This document shows positions 1-9,067 of a DNA stretch of 64,000 nt, piece by piece. Under the pieces are notes generated by a model. It was given only the letters and a program-made list of their open reading frames with translations, made no database searches and was not told where the DNA came from. Every line of letters begins with the position of its first letter. Within the stretch, counting starts at the first letter, position 1. Location: the NCBI RefSeq assembly GCF_008304605.1, contig NZ_PIJY01000026.1, positions 248,001 through 312,000 of the forward strand, in the 5' to 3' direction. This stretch comes from Oceanobacillus polygoni (GTDB lineage Bacteria > Bacillota > Bacilli > Bacillales > Amphibacillaceae). The position numbers were made by a program, and so were the translations under genes.

Positions 1-645
1 AATTGAATCTGGATCAGCATGTAAATCTTTCAATCCAGGGATTTTTTGTACTAATTTTACTAAATAAATGAAAGGTGCATAGGAAATTGTACTTCCTGTT
101 GCAACGGAAACTCCTGGCAATTCATAAAAATCACTAACCATCGGTTGTGTCCAGTCCGCAACTTTAAGACATACGATTTGGAATAAGACGGCCGCAATTA
201 AACCTTGGACAATACTACCTGACACCGTATACACAACTGCTGCCATGAATGTATAATGCCAGTAGTTCCAAATGTCAACGTTCATTGTCTTCGTTGTCTT
301 CGTTAATAGCATAACAACGTTTACAATTAGACCCAACGGAATAATAAATGCTGCTACAACAGATGCCCAAGCAATTGACGATGTTGCTGGCCAACCTACA
401 TCAATAACATTTAAATCTACCCCTAAACGCTCAACCATCCCTTGTGCTGCCGGACCTAAGTTGAGTGTTAACAGGTCAATTACTAAGAAAATACCTACAA
501 AAGCAACCCCGATTGTTAAACCTGAACGAATCGCTTTACCGAGCTTCTGACCAAACACAAGACCTAAAATCATGATTGCTACTGGCAGTATAACTGTTGC
601 TCCTAAACCTAAAAAACCTTGAATAAAATCTACGAATGCTTGCAT
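1..645 (-). CDS. gatC: PTS galactitol-family EIIC permease, C-terminus cut by window edge
   Basis: This is the membrane channel of a galactitol-family phosphotransferase system. About 215 codons are visible and the rest lies left of base 1; the family is usually about 420-450 residues. The translation is strongly hydrophobic and opens with residues MQAFVDFIQGFLGLGATV, typical of GatC. Two ATGs lie in tandem. The inner one (645) sits 7 bases after AGGGGG, the outer (648) only 4, so 645 is preferred. It follows gatB by about 75 bases on the same strand as the last visible gene of the operon. The substrate could be galactitol or a pentitol, since the family covers both. Confidence 0.85.
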   Translation of the reverse strand, partial: MQAFVDFIQGFLGLGATVILPVAIMILGLVFGQKLGKAIRSGLTIGVAFVGIFLVIDLLTLNLGPAAQGMVERLGVDLNVIDVGWPATSSIAWASVVAAFIIPLGLIVNVVMLLTKTTKTMNVDIWNYWHYTFMAAVVYTVSGSIVQGLIAAVLFQIVCLKVADWTQPMVSDFYELPGVSVATGSTISYAPFIYLVKLVQKIPGLKDLHADPDSI

Positions 646-720
646 CATGATGCCCCCTAACAAATTCAACATAAATCTCGATATCACGTTACGAGCTTAT
701 CGAGATTTATGTCTTGCTAC

Positions 721-1002
721 TTATTTTTGAAGTTCTTCTAAGATTTGTTTTTTTGTATCTTCAACACCAATACCAGTTAAAAATGTACGTGCGTTAATTA
801 CTGGGAATGGGTATTCTGTTTTCGTCATTGCAGTTGTAACTAATAGATCAGCTGTATCTACATAAGCACCAACTTCAGCAATTTTGATTTGTTTTAAATC
901 AACTTTAAGGTTGTTTTCCTTCGCTAATTCTTCAATTGCACTGTTTACAACTGTTGATGTTGCAATACCTGCTCCACATGCTACTAATACTTGTTTCGCC
1001 AT
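721..1002 (-). CDS. gatB: PTS galactitol-family EIIB component
   Basis: A 93-residue soluble EIIB that passes phosphate from EIIA to the sugar bound at GatC. The N-terminal beta strand and P-loop read VLVACGAGIATSTV, with the phosphorylated cysteine at position 9, as in GatB and SgcB proteins. Its ATG overlaps the TAA of gatA by one base, which indicates translational coupling. Length and motif fit the family, so the assignment is firm. The exact polyol specificity is not readable from EIIB. Confidence 0.92.
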   Translation of the reverse strand: MAKQVLVACGAGIATSTVVNSAIEELAKENNLKVDLKQIKIAEVGAYVDTADLLVTTAMTKTEYPFPVINARTFLTGIGVEDTKKQILEELQK

Positions 1003-1490
1003 TATCTCTCACCTCCTTTAAGTGCTACAAAATCTAGCTTTTCCTCCAAAAGACTTTTAATCTTTGTTTTGTCTTTTTGGTTTACTAGGTACTTCAATGT
1101 ATCCTCTTCTTGGAAAACTTGCATTAACTTTTGGAGTAAAGAAAGCTGTGAATGCGCTTCATCCATTGCTAACATAAAAACTAATTGTACAGGTGTAGTC
1201 TCACTATCGTCTCCCATGATCACAAAATCAACTGGGTTCTTTAAAACAGCGATACTAATCGTTTTTTTGTTTACATGCTCCACATCTGTATGTGGAATTG
1301 CTACAGATACTCCTGCTGTAGGAAGTCCTGTTGCAAACTCACCTTCTCGTTTAATAATCGCAGGAACAAAGCTTTCTTTCACTAAACCTCTTTCCACTAG
1401 ATTATTGCTTATTGTTGCTAATACCTCTTCTTTATTGTCGCCTTCCACATCTAGCAGAATGACAGATTCATTGAAAAATAATTCACTCAT
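1002..1490 (-). CDS. gatA: PTS EIIA component, fructose/mannitol type (GatA)
   Basis: A 162-residue cytoplasmic EIIA that takes phosphate from HPr. The active-site stretch VAIPHTDVEH holds the phospho-histidine (His67 from the chosen start). An upstream in-frame GTG at 1499 lies directly on the AGGAG motif, so the ATG at 1490, 8 bases after AGGAG, is the likelier start. It begins 32 bases after the stop of the PRD regulator and runs into gatB and gatC. The operon is therefore regulator-gatA-gatB-gatC. Confidence 0.9.
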   Translation of the reverse strand: MSELFFNESVILLDVEGDNKEEVLATISNNLVERGLVKESFVPAIIKREGEFATGLPTAGVSVAIPHTDVEHVNKKTISIAVLKNPVDFVIMGDDSETTPVQLVFMLAMDEAHSQLSLLQKLMQVFQEEDTLKYLVNQKDKTKIKSLLEEKLDFVALKGGER

Positions 1491-1522
1491 TCTTTGCACT
1501 CCTATTCTTTACTTCTGTCTTA

Positions 1523-3583
1523 CTAACTTCTGTCAGAACTATAATATTTTATAATTTCATGAACCTCTTCAATAGAACTCGCATTGATTATTTTGTTCGT
1601 ATCTTCTTCAGATCCTGCCAAATTCATTAATTGCATTAAAGCATGTATATGTTGCTTTTTATCCTCTGCAGCAATAACGAAAATTAGATTAATCGTATAA
1701 TCCGGGCCGTACTGAACACCTTCTTTTAATCGTAATAAAGTCATGCCAACCTCTTTAACGCCATCTTCTGGGGCAGCGTGTGGGATTGCTATATTTGAAC
1801 CTATTACGATGTACGGGTCATCCAGCGAATGGTGAATCATAGCGTGCACATACTCTGGAAGTATTTTGCCCTTTTTAATCAATGGTTCGGCACTTATACG
1901 AATCGCCTCTTCCCAAGAACCAATGGAATCTCTTAACGTGATATTATCTGGCACAATTAATTCATCTAAATCGATTTCCCGTTGTGTAGCGTTCTGTCTT
2001 ACCACAGCTGAATCATCATCTCGATTAAAGTATTGCTCCAAATCCTCTATTAAAGCCTTTTCATTTTTGATTGCAGAATGTTTTTTAATGATGTCTACAA
2101 CATGATCAACATTAATATCATTTGGAATATACCCATGAATTGCAAGCATCACTTGCTTTCTTAAACGATAACGTTCATCTTGACCCAGAAATACTTTTGA
2201 GATAAATAATTTTTTCTCTGTTTCCAATTGGGTTGGTGAGAATACGATATCGTAATCTAACTTATAGTCAAGAAACTCTCGTACAGACAAGGAATCCAAA
2301 AACACGAATTCCGGAAATAACTCTTTCAATTCATTAAACATTAATTTCGAAACGGATACGCCTTGTGGACAAACGACAACTGCTTTTATTTTTTCTTCAA
2401 TACTTTCACCTTGTCGGTTCATCCACCCACCAATAAGCATCGTAATATAAGTGGTTTCGCTTTCAGGAATATCATCACCGATTAATTCTGCTAGTGGTCC
2501 AATGGAACGCTTTACGAGATGATGCAGTTCCTTAAACTCTTTACTCAAAGATCCTTGAAAATTGATCGTGTCTGTAAGATGATATTTTATTCGGTAATAT
2601 GCAGGCTGAAGATGTTGTAAAAGCTTGTCTAATAGCTGATTACGCTCCTGTAAATAAATACAAGCACTTTTCTCAAATTGTCTAAGCATATCGTTAATAG
2701 CTGGAACTAGATTTGGTATTGCTTCCTCATTAATGTACTCAGACCAATATACATTTGTCGTCAAAAGATGCAATGTGATGAATAGGCGCTCGGTTACTGT
2801 GATTTCATTAAAATCATATAAAATTTCCTCTGTAGCCTGGTACTCTTTCGTATCCGATAATTCCTCATAACGAATGGAAAACGAGTTAATCTCATAGCCT
2901 TTTTGTATCCTTCTTAACATTAAAATCAAAATGTATGGCATCGTTACCAATTTTTCATCAGTAAATTTTAAATTTAACTTATTCTCCACTTTCTCAATAC
3001 GCCTTTTAAATTCATCTAACAAATCATTTTGAATGCCAGATAAATCTTCTAATCTATTTTTCCCATTACTCATTTGCAGTACTTGATGTGTAATGTGGAT
3101 GAGTAATTTGCGAATTTGAAACTCATTACCCTCAATCAAATATCCATGTTTTCTTGAATAACGGATCGCCAAATCGTAATCATCTAAAAATACTTGGGCT
3201 TGTTTCATATCATTAAGAATTGTATTCTTACTAACTTCCAGTTCGATTGTAAAATGATTTAGCGACAGCTCTTCCTCGGAACTTAGCAACATTAAAATAA
3301 TTAATTGAACACGTTGCTCTTCCGTAAATATTGCTGAGGAAACAGCACCTTCATAACTACTATTAAGTTTTGAAAAAATAGCCTGATCGATAACAAATTG
3401 ACCTTTCCTGGTTCTTTCTATTGCTGGAAGGCTATTTATTTTTAACCATTCGTTAATCTTCGTAAAGCTATAACCAAGCTGCCTTCTTGTTAATACATGT
3501 TTCTCTTCTAATGCCATACTTGTAATACTTGGATTACTTATCAAATCATTTAAGATCCTTTTGTCGCGATCGCTTAGTACCAC
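1523..3583 (-). CDS. PRD-domain, PTS-controlled transcription activator (BglG/MtlR/LicR type)
   Basis: A 686-residue multidomain regulator. It has N-terminal helix-turn-helix segments (about 1-160), two PTS regulation domains (about 180-400), an EIIB-like domain with CPQGVSVSKL (about 409-418) and a C-terminal EIIA domain with GSNIAIPHAAPEDG (His near 592). Such proteins activate adjacent PTS operons when dephosphorylated or phosphorylated at specific sites by HPr and EIIB. It is the first gene of the gat operon and diverges from transketolase. The start is GTG, 7 bases after AAAGGAGG. A consensus cre site lies in its promoter, so catabolite control is likely. Whether it is GatR or another polyol regulator is not certain. 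Confidence 0.88.
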   Translation of the reverse strand: MVLSDRDKRILNDLISNPSITSMALEEKHVLTRRQLGYSFTKINEWLKINSLPAIERTRKGQFVIDQAIFSKLNSSYEGAVSSAIFTEEQRVQLIILMLLSSEEELSLNHFTIELEVSKNTILNDMKQAQVFLDDYDLAIRYSRKHGYLIEGNEFQIRKLLIHITHQVLQMSNGKNRLEDLSGIQNDLLDEFKRRIEKVENKLNLKFTDEKLVTMPYILILMLRRIQKGYEINSFSIRYEELSDTKEYQATEEILYDFNEITVTERLFITLHLLTTNVYWSEYINEEAIPNLVPAINDMLRQFEKSACIYLQERNQLLDKLLQHLQPAYYRIKYHLTDTINFQGSLSKEFKELHHLVKRSIGPLAELIGDDIPESETTYITMLIGGWMNRQGESIEEKIKAVVVCPQGVSVSKLMFNELKELFPEFVFLDSLSVREFLDYKLDYDIVFSPTQLETEKKLFISKVFLGQDERYRLRKQVMLAIHGYIPNDINVDHVVDIIKKHSAIKNEKALIEDLEQYFNRDDDSAVVRQNATQREIDLDELIVPDNITLRDSIGSWEEAIRISAEPLIKKGKILPEYVHAMIHHSLDDPYIVIGSNIAIPHAAPEDGVKEVGMTLLRLKEGVQYGPDYTINLIFVIAAEDKKQHIHALMQLMNLAGSEEDTNKIINASSIEEVHEIIKYYSSDRS

Positions 3584-3616
3584 TCGTAATCCTCCTTTAG
3601 CTATATACTAACATCT

Positions 3617-3645
3617 ATTATACATATTTTGAATTCGTTTTCATC
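3617..3645 (-). promoter_or_regulatory. Promoter of the gat regulator operon with overlapping cre site
   Basis: On the minus strand a TATAAT box (3617-3622) is preceded by ATGAAA or GATGAA at 16-17 bases. Bases 3630-3644 read ATGAAAACGAATTCA on the minus strand, matching the CcpA cre consensus WTGNAANCGNWNNCW at every fixed position and overlapping the -35 region and spacer. This suggests CcpA repression of the operon. Confidence 0.6.
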
Positions 3646-3814
3646 CCAAAAAGCAGGACATCAAATGTACAATGTTGTGATTTACACAGAAAATACAAAC
3701 TTGTACATATATTATTCACAATTACGTACAATAAAATGCTTGTTTTTGAAAACGGTTCATTATACGATAGTTATGTGAAACATATAACAATATAAAATAA
3801 AGGAGCGTTTACTA

Positions 3815-5833
3815 ATGTCAACAAACATTGAGAACTTATCCATTAATACCATTCGCACATTATCAATTGATGCAATCGAAAAGGCGAATTCTGGACATCC
3901 TGGTTTACCAATGGGAGCTGCTGCAATGGCATACACGCTATGGGCGGATTTCATGAACCATAATCCAAAAAACGCTAAATGGTTTAACCGTGATCGTTTC
4001 GTTCTCTCAGCAGGTCATGGATCAATACTTTTATACAGCTTACTTCATTTATCTGGGTACAACGTATCCATGGACGATTTGAAAGCGTTTCGCCAATGGG
4101 GCTCAAAAACTCCAGGACACCCAGAAGTACATCATACTGATGGAGTAGAAGCAACTACTGGTCCACTTGGCCAAGGGATTGCAATGGCTGTTGGGATGGC
4201 AATGGCTGAGGCACATTTAGCTGCTAAATTTAATAAAGAAGATCTCTCTGTAGTGGATCATTATACGTATGCACTTGTGAGTGACGGTGATTTAATGGAA
4301 GGAATCTCCCATGAGGCTGCTTCTTTAGCTGGCCACTTAAGTTTAGGCAAATTAATCGCACTCTATGACTCTAACGATATTTCCTTAGATGGTGATTTAG
4401 ATAAATCCTTCTCTGAAAATACCGAGCAACGTTTTGAAGCATACGGATGGCAGGTTCTCCGGGTTGAAGATGGAAACGATATCAATGAAATTAGAAAAGC
4501 AATAAGAGAAGCTCAAGCCAATAACACACAACCAACTTTAATTGAAATCAAAACTGTAATTGGCTATGGTTCACCAAATAAATCTGCATCTGCTGCATCA
4601 CATGGTTCACCTCTTGGCTCAGAGGAAACAAAGCTAACAAAAGAATTTTACCGTTGGGAACACGAAGCCTTCCATGTTCCAGAAGAGGTATATGCCGAAT
4701 TCAACGAAAAAATTGGTAAAAACGGGGAAGAAAAAGAAGCAACATGGAATCAATTAATGGAAGCTTATAATGAAAAATATCCAGAACTTGCAAAAGAGCT
4801 TAAACTAGCAATTCAAGATGAACTTCCGGTAGATTGGGAGAAATCTTTACCAGTTTTTGAGGCTGGGCAAGACACACTTGCTACTCGAGCATCTTCTGGT
4901 AAAGTTTTAAATGCTATTGCAAAAGCAGTACCTAACTTCTTTGGCGGAAGTGCTGACCTAGCAGGCTCCAACAAGACAATGATAAATGGTGAAGGTGATT
5001 TTTCACGGAATACTTACGAAGAAAGAAATATTTGGTTTGGTGTACGTGAACATGCAATGGGAGCTGCTTTAAACGGAATGGCTCTACATGGTGGATTAAA
5101 AGTATATGGTGGTACATTCTTTGTCTTTAATGACTATTTACGCCCAGCTATTCGCCTAGCATCAATTATGAAAACACCTGTTACCTATGTATTTACCCAT
5201 GATTCTATTGCTGTTGGTGAAGATGGCCCAACACATGAACCAATTGAACATTTAGCAGCATTACGTGTTATTCCTGGACTATCCATGATTCGTCCTGCTG
5301 ATGCTAACGAAACCGCTGCTGCATGGCGTCTAGCATTAGAATCAAAAGATCAACCTACAGCACTCGTTTTAACTAGACAAGACTTACCAACATTGGAATC
5401 AACAAAAGAAAATGCCTACGAGGGTGTTAAAAAAGGTGCCTATATCGTTAGTCACTCTGAAAAAGAGACCCCAGATGCACTATTGTTAGCTACTGGATCA
5501 GAGGTTCAACTAGCAATTGCTTCCCAGAAAGAATTGAAAGAAAAAGGAATTGATGTACGCGTTGTTAGCATGCCATCATGGGATCGCTTCAATCAACAAC
5601 ATGTAGCATATAAAAATGAAGTTATTCCGCCTCAAGTGAAAGCACGTGTTGCAATCGAAATGGGATCCACTTTTGGCTGGGAACGTTATACAGGTGAACA
5701 AGGTACAATTCTTGGAATTGACACTTTCGGAGCATCAGCACCAGGAAATAAAGTAATTGAAGCGTATGGATTTACTGTTGAGAATGTAGTTAAGCATGTT
5801 GAATCTGTATTAAACGTGGAAGTTATTTCATAA
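3815..5833 (+). CDS. tkt: Transketolase
   Basis: A 672-residue thiamine-diphosphate enzyme that moves two-carbon units between ketose and aldose phosphates in the pentose phosphate pathway. The substrate-site histidine segment SGHPGLPMG is at 26-34, the SAGHGS loop at 65-70 and the TPP/Mg motif SDGDLMEG at 156-163. The catalytic-glutamate stretch FGVREHAMG lies near 410. The start ATG follows AAAGGAG by a normal distance. It is divergent from the gat regulator and 29 bases ahead of rpiA, making a two-gene pentose-phosphate operon. Whether the genome has a second tkt cannot be told here. Confidence 0.97.
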   Translation: MSTNIENLSINTIRTLSIDAIEKANSGHPGLPMGAAAMAYTLWADFMNHNPKNAKWFNRDRFVLSAGHGSILLYSLLHLSGYNVSMDDLKAFRQWGSKTPGHPEVHHTDGVEATTGPLGQGIAMAVGMAMAEAHLAAKFNKEDLSVVDHYTYALVSDGDLMEGISHEAASLAGHLSLGKLIALYDSNDISLDGDLDKSFSENTEQRFEAYGWQVLRVEDGNDINEIRKAIREAQANNTQPTLIEIKTVIGYGSPNKSASAASHGSPLGSEETKLTKEFYRWEHEAFHVPEEVYAEFNEKIGKNGEEKEATWNQLMEAYNEKYPELAKELKLAIQDELPVDWEKSLPVFEAGQDTLATRASSGKVLNAIAKAVPNFFGGSADLAGSNKTMINGEGDFSRNTYEERNIWFGVREHAMGAALNGMALHGGLKVYGGTFFVFNDYLRPAIRLASIMKTPVTYVFTHDSIAVGEDGPTHEPIEHLAALRVIPGLSMIRPADANETAAAWRLALESKDQPTALVLTRQDLPTLESTKENAYEGVKKGAYIVSHSEKETPDALLLATGSEVQLAIASQKELKEKGIDVRVVSMPSWDRFNQQHVAYKNEVIPPQVKARVAIEMGSTFGWERYTGEQGTILGIDTFGASAPGNKVIEAYGFTVENVVKHVESVLNVEVIS

Positions 5834-5862
5834 TTTTTTTCACGAATAGGAGATGTTGCAGG

Positions 5863-6540
5863 ATGCAAAATGTAGATGAGTTAAAAAAGTTAGTTGGAGA
5901 AGAGGCAGCAAATTTAGTTAAAGACGGCATGAAAGTCGGCCTAGGATCTGGATCTACAGTGTACTGGATGGTGAAAAGATTAGGAGAACGTGTCCAAGAT
6001 GGACTTAATATTACAGCTATTCCTACTTCCAACACGACAGCCAAGTGGGCAGTCGAATTCGGTGTACCACTTACTGACTTCTCAAAGGTACAGCAATTGG
6101 ACATAGCAATTGATGGTGCTGATGAAGTAGATAAAAACCTGCAGCTTATTAAAGGTGGCGGTGGAGCATTACTGCGCGAAAAAGTCGTTGCAGCTGCTGC
6201 AAAAGAGTTTATTGTTATTGTTGACGAATCTAAACTTGTATCTCATCTGGGAGCATTTCCGCTAGCTGTAGAGGTAACGCCGTTCGGTTGGGAAATAACT
6301 TCAGTGAGTATTGCTGATCTAGGAGGCACACCAACATTACGCCATAAAGATGGGGAAGTCTTTGTTACCGACAATGGCAACTACATTCTTGACTGCTCTT
6401 TTAATCAAATTCTTGACCCAGAAGCATTACAAAAGGACTTGAAAATGCTTGTAGGTGTTGTTGAAACAGGTCTATTTGTAGGGATGGCTGATAAAGTTAT
6501 TGTTGGAAAAGCGGACGGTGTTTCTAGTATAACTAAATAA
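5863..6540 (+). CDS. rpiA: Ribose-5-phosphate isomerase A
   Basis: A 225-residue enzyme interconverting ribose-5-P and ribulose-5-P. Family motifs are in place: phosphate loop GLGSGST (26-32), DGADEVD (84-90) and KGGGGALLREK (97-107) with the catalytic glutamate. An AGGAG site precedes the ATG. It is co-directional with transketolase and ends at a strong terminator. Many Firmicutes use RpiB, so an RpiA paired with tkt next to a polyol PTS hints at a dedicated pentitol or pentose route. That link is inference. Confidence 0.96.
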   Translation: MQNVDELKKLVGEEAANLVKDGMKVGLGSGSTVYWMVKRLGERVQDGLNITAIPTSNTTAKWAVEFGVPLTDFSKVQQLDIAIDGADEVDKNLQLIKGGGGALLREKVVAAAAKEFIVIVDESKLVSHLGAFPLAVEVTPFGWEITSVSIADLGGTPTLRHKDGEVFVTDNGNYILDCSFNQILDPEALQKDLKMLVGVVETGLFVGMADKVIVGKADGVSSITK

Positions 6541-6565
6541 TCTATATGTACTTGCAATAAGTGAA

Positions 6566-6600
6566 AGCAGTGAATGATTTTTTCATTCACTGCTTTTTTA
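6566..6600 (+). terminator. Rho-independent terminator after tkt-rpiA
   Basis: A 12-bp perfect stem (AGCAGTGAATGA with its complement) closes a 5-base T loop and is followed by TTTTT. It lies 26 bases after the rpiA stop. The convergent GlcG-like gene ends on the other side. Confidence 0.9.
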
Positions 6601-6625
6601 TGTCTACTGCACTTATTCTATTAAA

Positions 6626-7042
6626 TTATACTTTTAATCTTTCAAAAGCATTCACTGCCGCCTCAGCTACCTGAACATCGTGTTCTACAGAGCTGCCACT
6701 TACGCCCACAGCACCTATAACCTGTTCATTTTCGACTAATGGAATTCCTCCACCGAAGAGAACAATTCGCCCGTTATTAGTCGTGTTTAAACCATAAAGC
6801 TCAGCATTAGGAACAGTAGCTTCAGCTAAATTTGATGTTGGCATTTTTAATGCAACAGAAGTCCATGCTTTATTTTGCGCTATGTCAACACTAGCTAACC
6901 ATGCGTCATCCATACGATGTACTGCGATTAGATTTCCACCCTCATCAACAACGGATATAACCATTGAAACTCCAACATTCGCTGCTTCTTGCTCAGCACC
7001 TTCAATTAGTTTCTTCGCCAATTCAAGATTCATTTTGGTCAA
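6626..7042 (-). CDS. GlcG/HbpS family (DUF336) protein
   Basis: About 138 residues, matching the GlcG/HbpS/PduO-C fold. The family hallmarks are visible: LAKKLIEGAEQEAANVGV near the start, a central FGGGIPL and a C-terminal IGAVGVSGSSVEHDVQVAE. Relatives bind haem or cobalamin, or are of unknown role near glycolate and diol genes; no enzyme activity is assured. GGGAGG is 2 bases from a TTG at 7048 and 8 bases from a TTG at 7042, so 7042 is preferred. An ATG at 7033 is also possible. It looks monocistronic, convergent with rpiA. Confidence 0.8.
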   Translation of the reverse strand: MTKMNLELAKKLIEGAEQEAANVGVSMVISVVDEGGNLIAVHRMDDAWLASVDIAQNKAWTSVALKMPTSNLAEATVPNAELYGLNTTNNGRIVLFGGGIPLVENEQVIGAVGVSGSSVEHDVQVAEAAVNAFERLKV

Positions 7043-7241
7043 CTTCAATTCCTCCCTGATATTATAAACTCTTGTGATAGGAACTAAATTTTAAGCATAT
7101 CGCGCGATTGCAGTTTCATTCTACATTAAACCAAAATGCTAAACAAGTTTCAATTATTAGAAATAAACAAATAAACGAATGTACCTAAAAAAATCTGTCA
7201 ACAGGTAAAAAGACTTGATTCAAGTACGATTAACCTCCTGC

Positions 7242-8201
7242 TTATCTCATAAAAACCTCAACAAAACTAGAATGAATCATAATCCCTTCTTCCCTCAAGG
7301 CAGCAACAACTGCACCTCCAACAGGCTCCATTTTAGGTACAGTGAGCATTGGTTCCAATTGATGTTGACAAATTTCTTCTTCGATTATTGCTTCGAAAAG
7401 GTCAAGTCGATTATAAATTCCACCCGTTAGCACAACCTGAACTTTATCCTTTTTTGAAAATTGCTTTGTTTGTAAACAAGCAATGGACTTTCCGATATGT
7501 ACAGCATTTTTTCGAATGATTTCTTGAGCAACCGGATCACCAGTATCAGCAGCTCTCATTACAAGTTTGCTTAAAGATGCGACACGTTGCTTCTGGTTCT
7601 TTCCCTGATATACAGAATAGATAATATCAGGTAGTGCAGTCGCTTGAAAGTATTCAAGAAGTAAACTACAGATTGTTGTTGGCTTCCCTAATCCATCATG
7701 AGCTAAGAAAGCCGCCTCTAAAGCATCACGACCAAGCGCAAAACCACTCCCCATCTCTCCAATTAAATAACCCCATCCTCCAACACGATCAGATAAACCG
7801 TCATGATTTATACTAAATGTAATAGATCCTGTGCCGGCAATTTGTACAATTCCCGGTTTTCCTAGGGTTCCTGAATAGAGAGCATTAATAGCATCGGTAT
7901 TTACTGTTACATGCACATGATCAGGTAATAAGTCGGTAAGTAACTTTTGCACCATCTCTTTCGTTGTTGGATGGCCAACACCTGACATCCCTGCAAATAC
8001 ATGTTTTAATTGGGAAAAGCAAGAATTACACTGTTGTTTTAATAAAGTAACTAGATTCTCCAACTCTTTTTTCAAATCCAATTTCTCTACACTATTCGGG
8101 TTGGTCGGACCTACTGTTGCTTCGGCAATTATTTCTCCATTGGACTTTGCTATGACGCCCTTCGTTTTTGTGCCACCACCATCAATTCCTAAAACGTACA
8201 T
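7242..8201 (-). CDS. BadF/BadG-type sugar kinase, probable N-acetylglucosamine kinase
   Basis: A 319-residue ASKHA-fold kinase. The phosphate-1 loop is GIDGGGTKTKGV (5-16), the phosphate-2 region has IAGTGSITF near 121-129, and GGIYNR lies near 257. The family holds GlcNAc kinases and the MurK dual GlcNAc/MurNAc kinase. Its position downstream of murR-murQ-murP-mupG suggests it phosphorylates the free GlcNAc that MupG would release, feeding NagA and NagB. ATG start with GGAGG 9 bases upstream. It is separated from mupG by a GNAT gene and gaps, so shared transcription is not assured. Substrate is inferred from context. Confidence 0.82.
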   Translation of the reverse strand: MYVLGIDGGGTKTKGVIAKSNGEIIAEATVGPTNPNSVEKLDLKKELENLVTLLKQQCNSCFSQLKHVFAGMSGVGHPTTKEMVQKLLTDLLPDHVHVTVNTDAINALYSGTLGKPGIVQIAGTGSITFSINHDGLSDRVGGWGYLIGEMGSGFALGRDALEAAFLAHDGLGKPTTICSLLLEYFQATALPDIIYSVYQGKNQKQRVASLSKLVMRAADTGDPVAQEIIRKNAVHIGKSIACLQTKQFSKKDKVQVVLTGGIYNRLDLFEAIIEEEICQHQLEPMLTVPKMEPVGGAVVAALREEGIMIHSSFVEVFMR

Positions 8202-8524
8202 AATAACTAGCCTCCACCACTGTTTATTAGGTTGATTATCTATTAGATTATATGTTAGGGAAAAATTGATTATTAGTTAGATTCGAGTTGGTTTTGAATA
8301 TGGAGGAAAGGCGGTGTTCTATAAAAAATACATGGATTATGCCCTTTAAGAAAAGAATTTACAATTTGGATGATGAAGCTACCATAAAAAATCTCGTTTA
8401 GGTGCTAATTCAATACAATGAAACTACTGTAATCCATAAAAAGGAAGCTAATTATCTAATCTACTTAGACTTTTAGCTTCTTTTTTATGTAGAAAAAAAA
8501 CTCCCCCTTGAAGGAAATCTACGG
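8202..8524 (-). other. Gene-free stretch between kinase and GNAT gene
   Basis: About 320 bases with no supported gene. A weak hairpin near the right end pairs GAAGCTAA (8444-8451) with TTAGCTTC (8473-8480), followed by a T run on the plus strand. An ATG ORF of about 34 codons near 8300 has no recognisable content. Confidence 0.4.
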
Positions 8525-9022
8525 TCATATCAATTTATATAAATAATACTCATTAACCGGCTTACCGTTTATCATCAAGGAATTCACTTTCTCCCCCTCT
8601 AAAACGAACCCCATTTTTCGGTATAAATTAAATGCTTTTATGTTGTCTTTTATAACTGTTAGTTCTAATCTTGATATTCCTCTGCTCTTTGCCCACTCAA
8701 ATATCTGATGAAATAATTTCGTAGCTATCCCCTGTCCTTGATATGCTTCATGAACACCTAAAAAAAGGTGTGCAGAATGCTGATTTCTTTTCAGCGTGCC
8801 ACCTGTTGCTCCAATCAGTCCAATCAATTTGTTATCATCATCTTCAGCTACAAAAAAAGCTGTATTTTTTTCAGTTAGGATTCGTTCGATTGATATTCGT
8901 TGCTGCTCGACAGTTGTATCTCGCTCTCCTGGTTCATATAACATAAAGCCAGACGCATCAATTTCTTTACTAAGCTCTAATAAATTTTCTGCATCACTTT
9001 CCGCAATTGCTCTAATGATCAT
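8525..9022 (-). CDS. GNAT family N-acetyltransferase
   Basis: A 165-residue single-domain acetyltransferase. The acetyl-CoA pyrophosphate loop appears as EAYQGQGIATKL near 94-105, followed by the beta-5/alpha-4 region RLELTVIKDNIKAFNLYRKM with GFVLEG, typical of RimI/YhhY-like members. GGAGGG precedes the ATG by 6 bases. It sits between the kinase and mupG on the same strand, but nothing in it points to a sugar substrate. The acceptor is unknown. Confidence 0.85.
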   Translation of the reverse strand: MIIRAIAESDAENLLELSKEIDASGFMLYEPGERDTTVEQQRISIERILTEKNTAFFVAEDDDNKLIGLIGATGGTLKRNQHSAHLFLGVHEAYQGQGIATKLFHQIFEWAKSRGISRLELTVIKDNIKAFNLYRKMGFVLEGEKVNSLMINGKPVNEYYLYKLI

Positions 9023-9067
9023 CCCTGTCCCTCCTATGTTTCTGACATTCTACCATGGATAGCGTGA

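Noticed and set aside
3744-3757. cre-like TTGAAAACGGTTCA ahead of transketolase
   Set aside because: One base short of the dyad and lacks the conserved C; poor match in either strand.
8290-8400. Small ORF of about 34 codons upstream of the kinase gene
   Set aside because: The frame has no recognisable content and only AT-rich context. Too weak to call.
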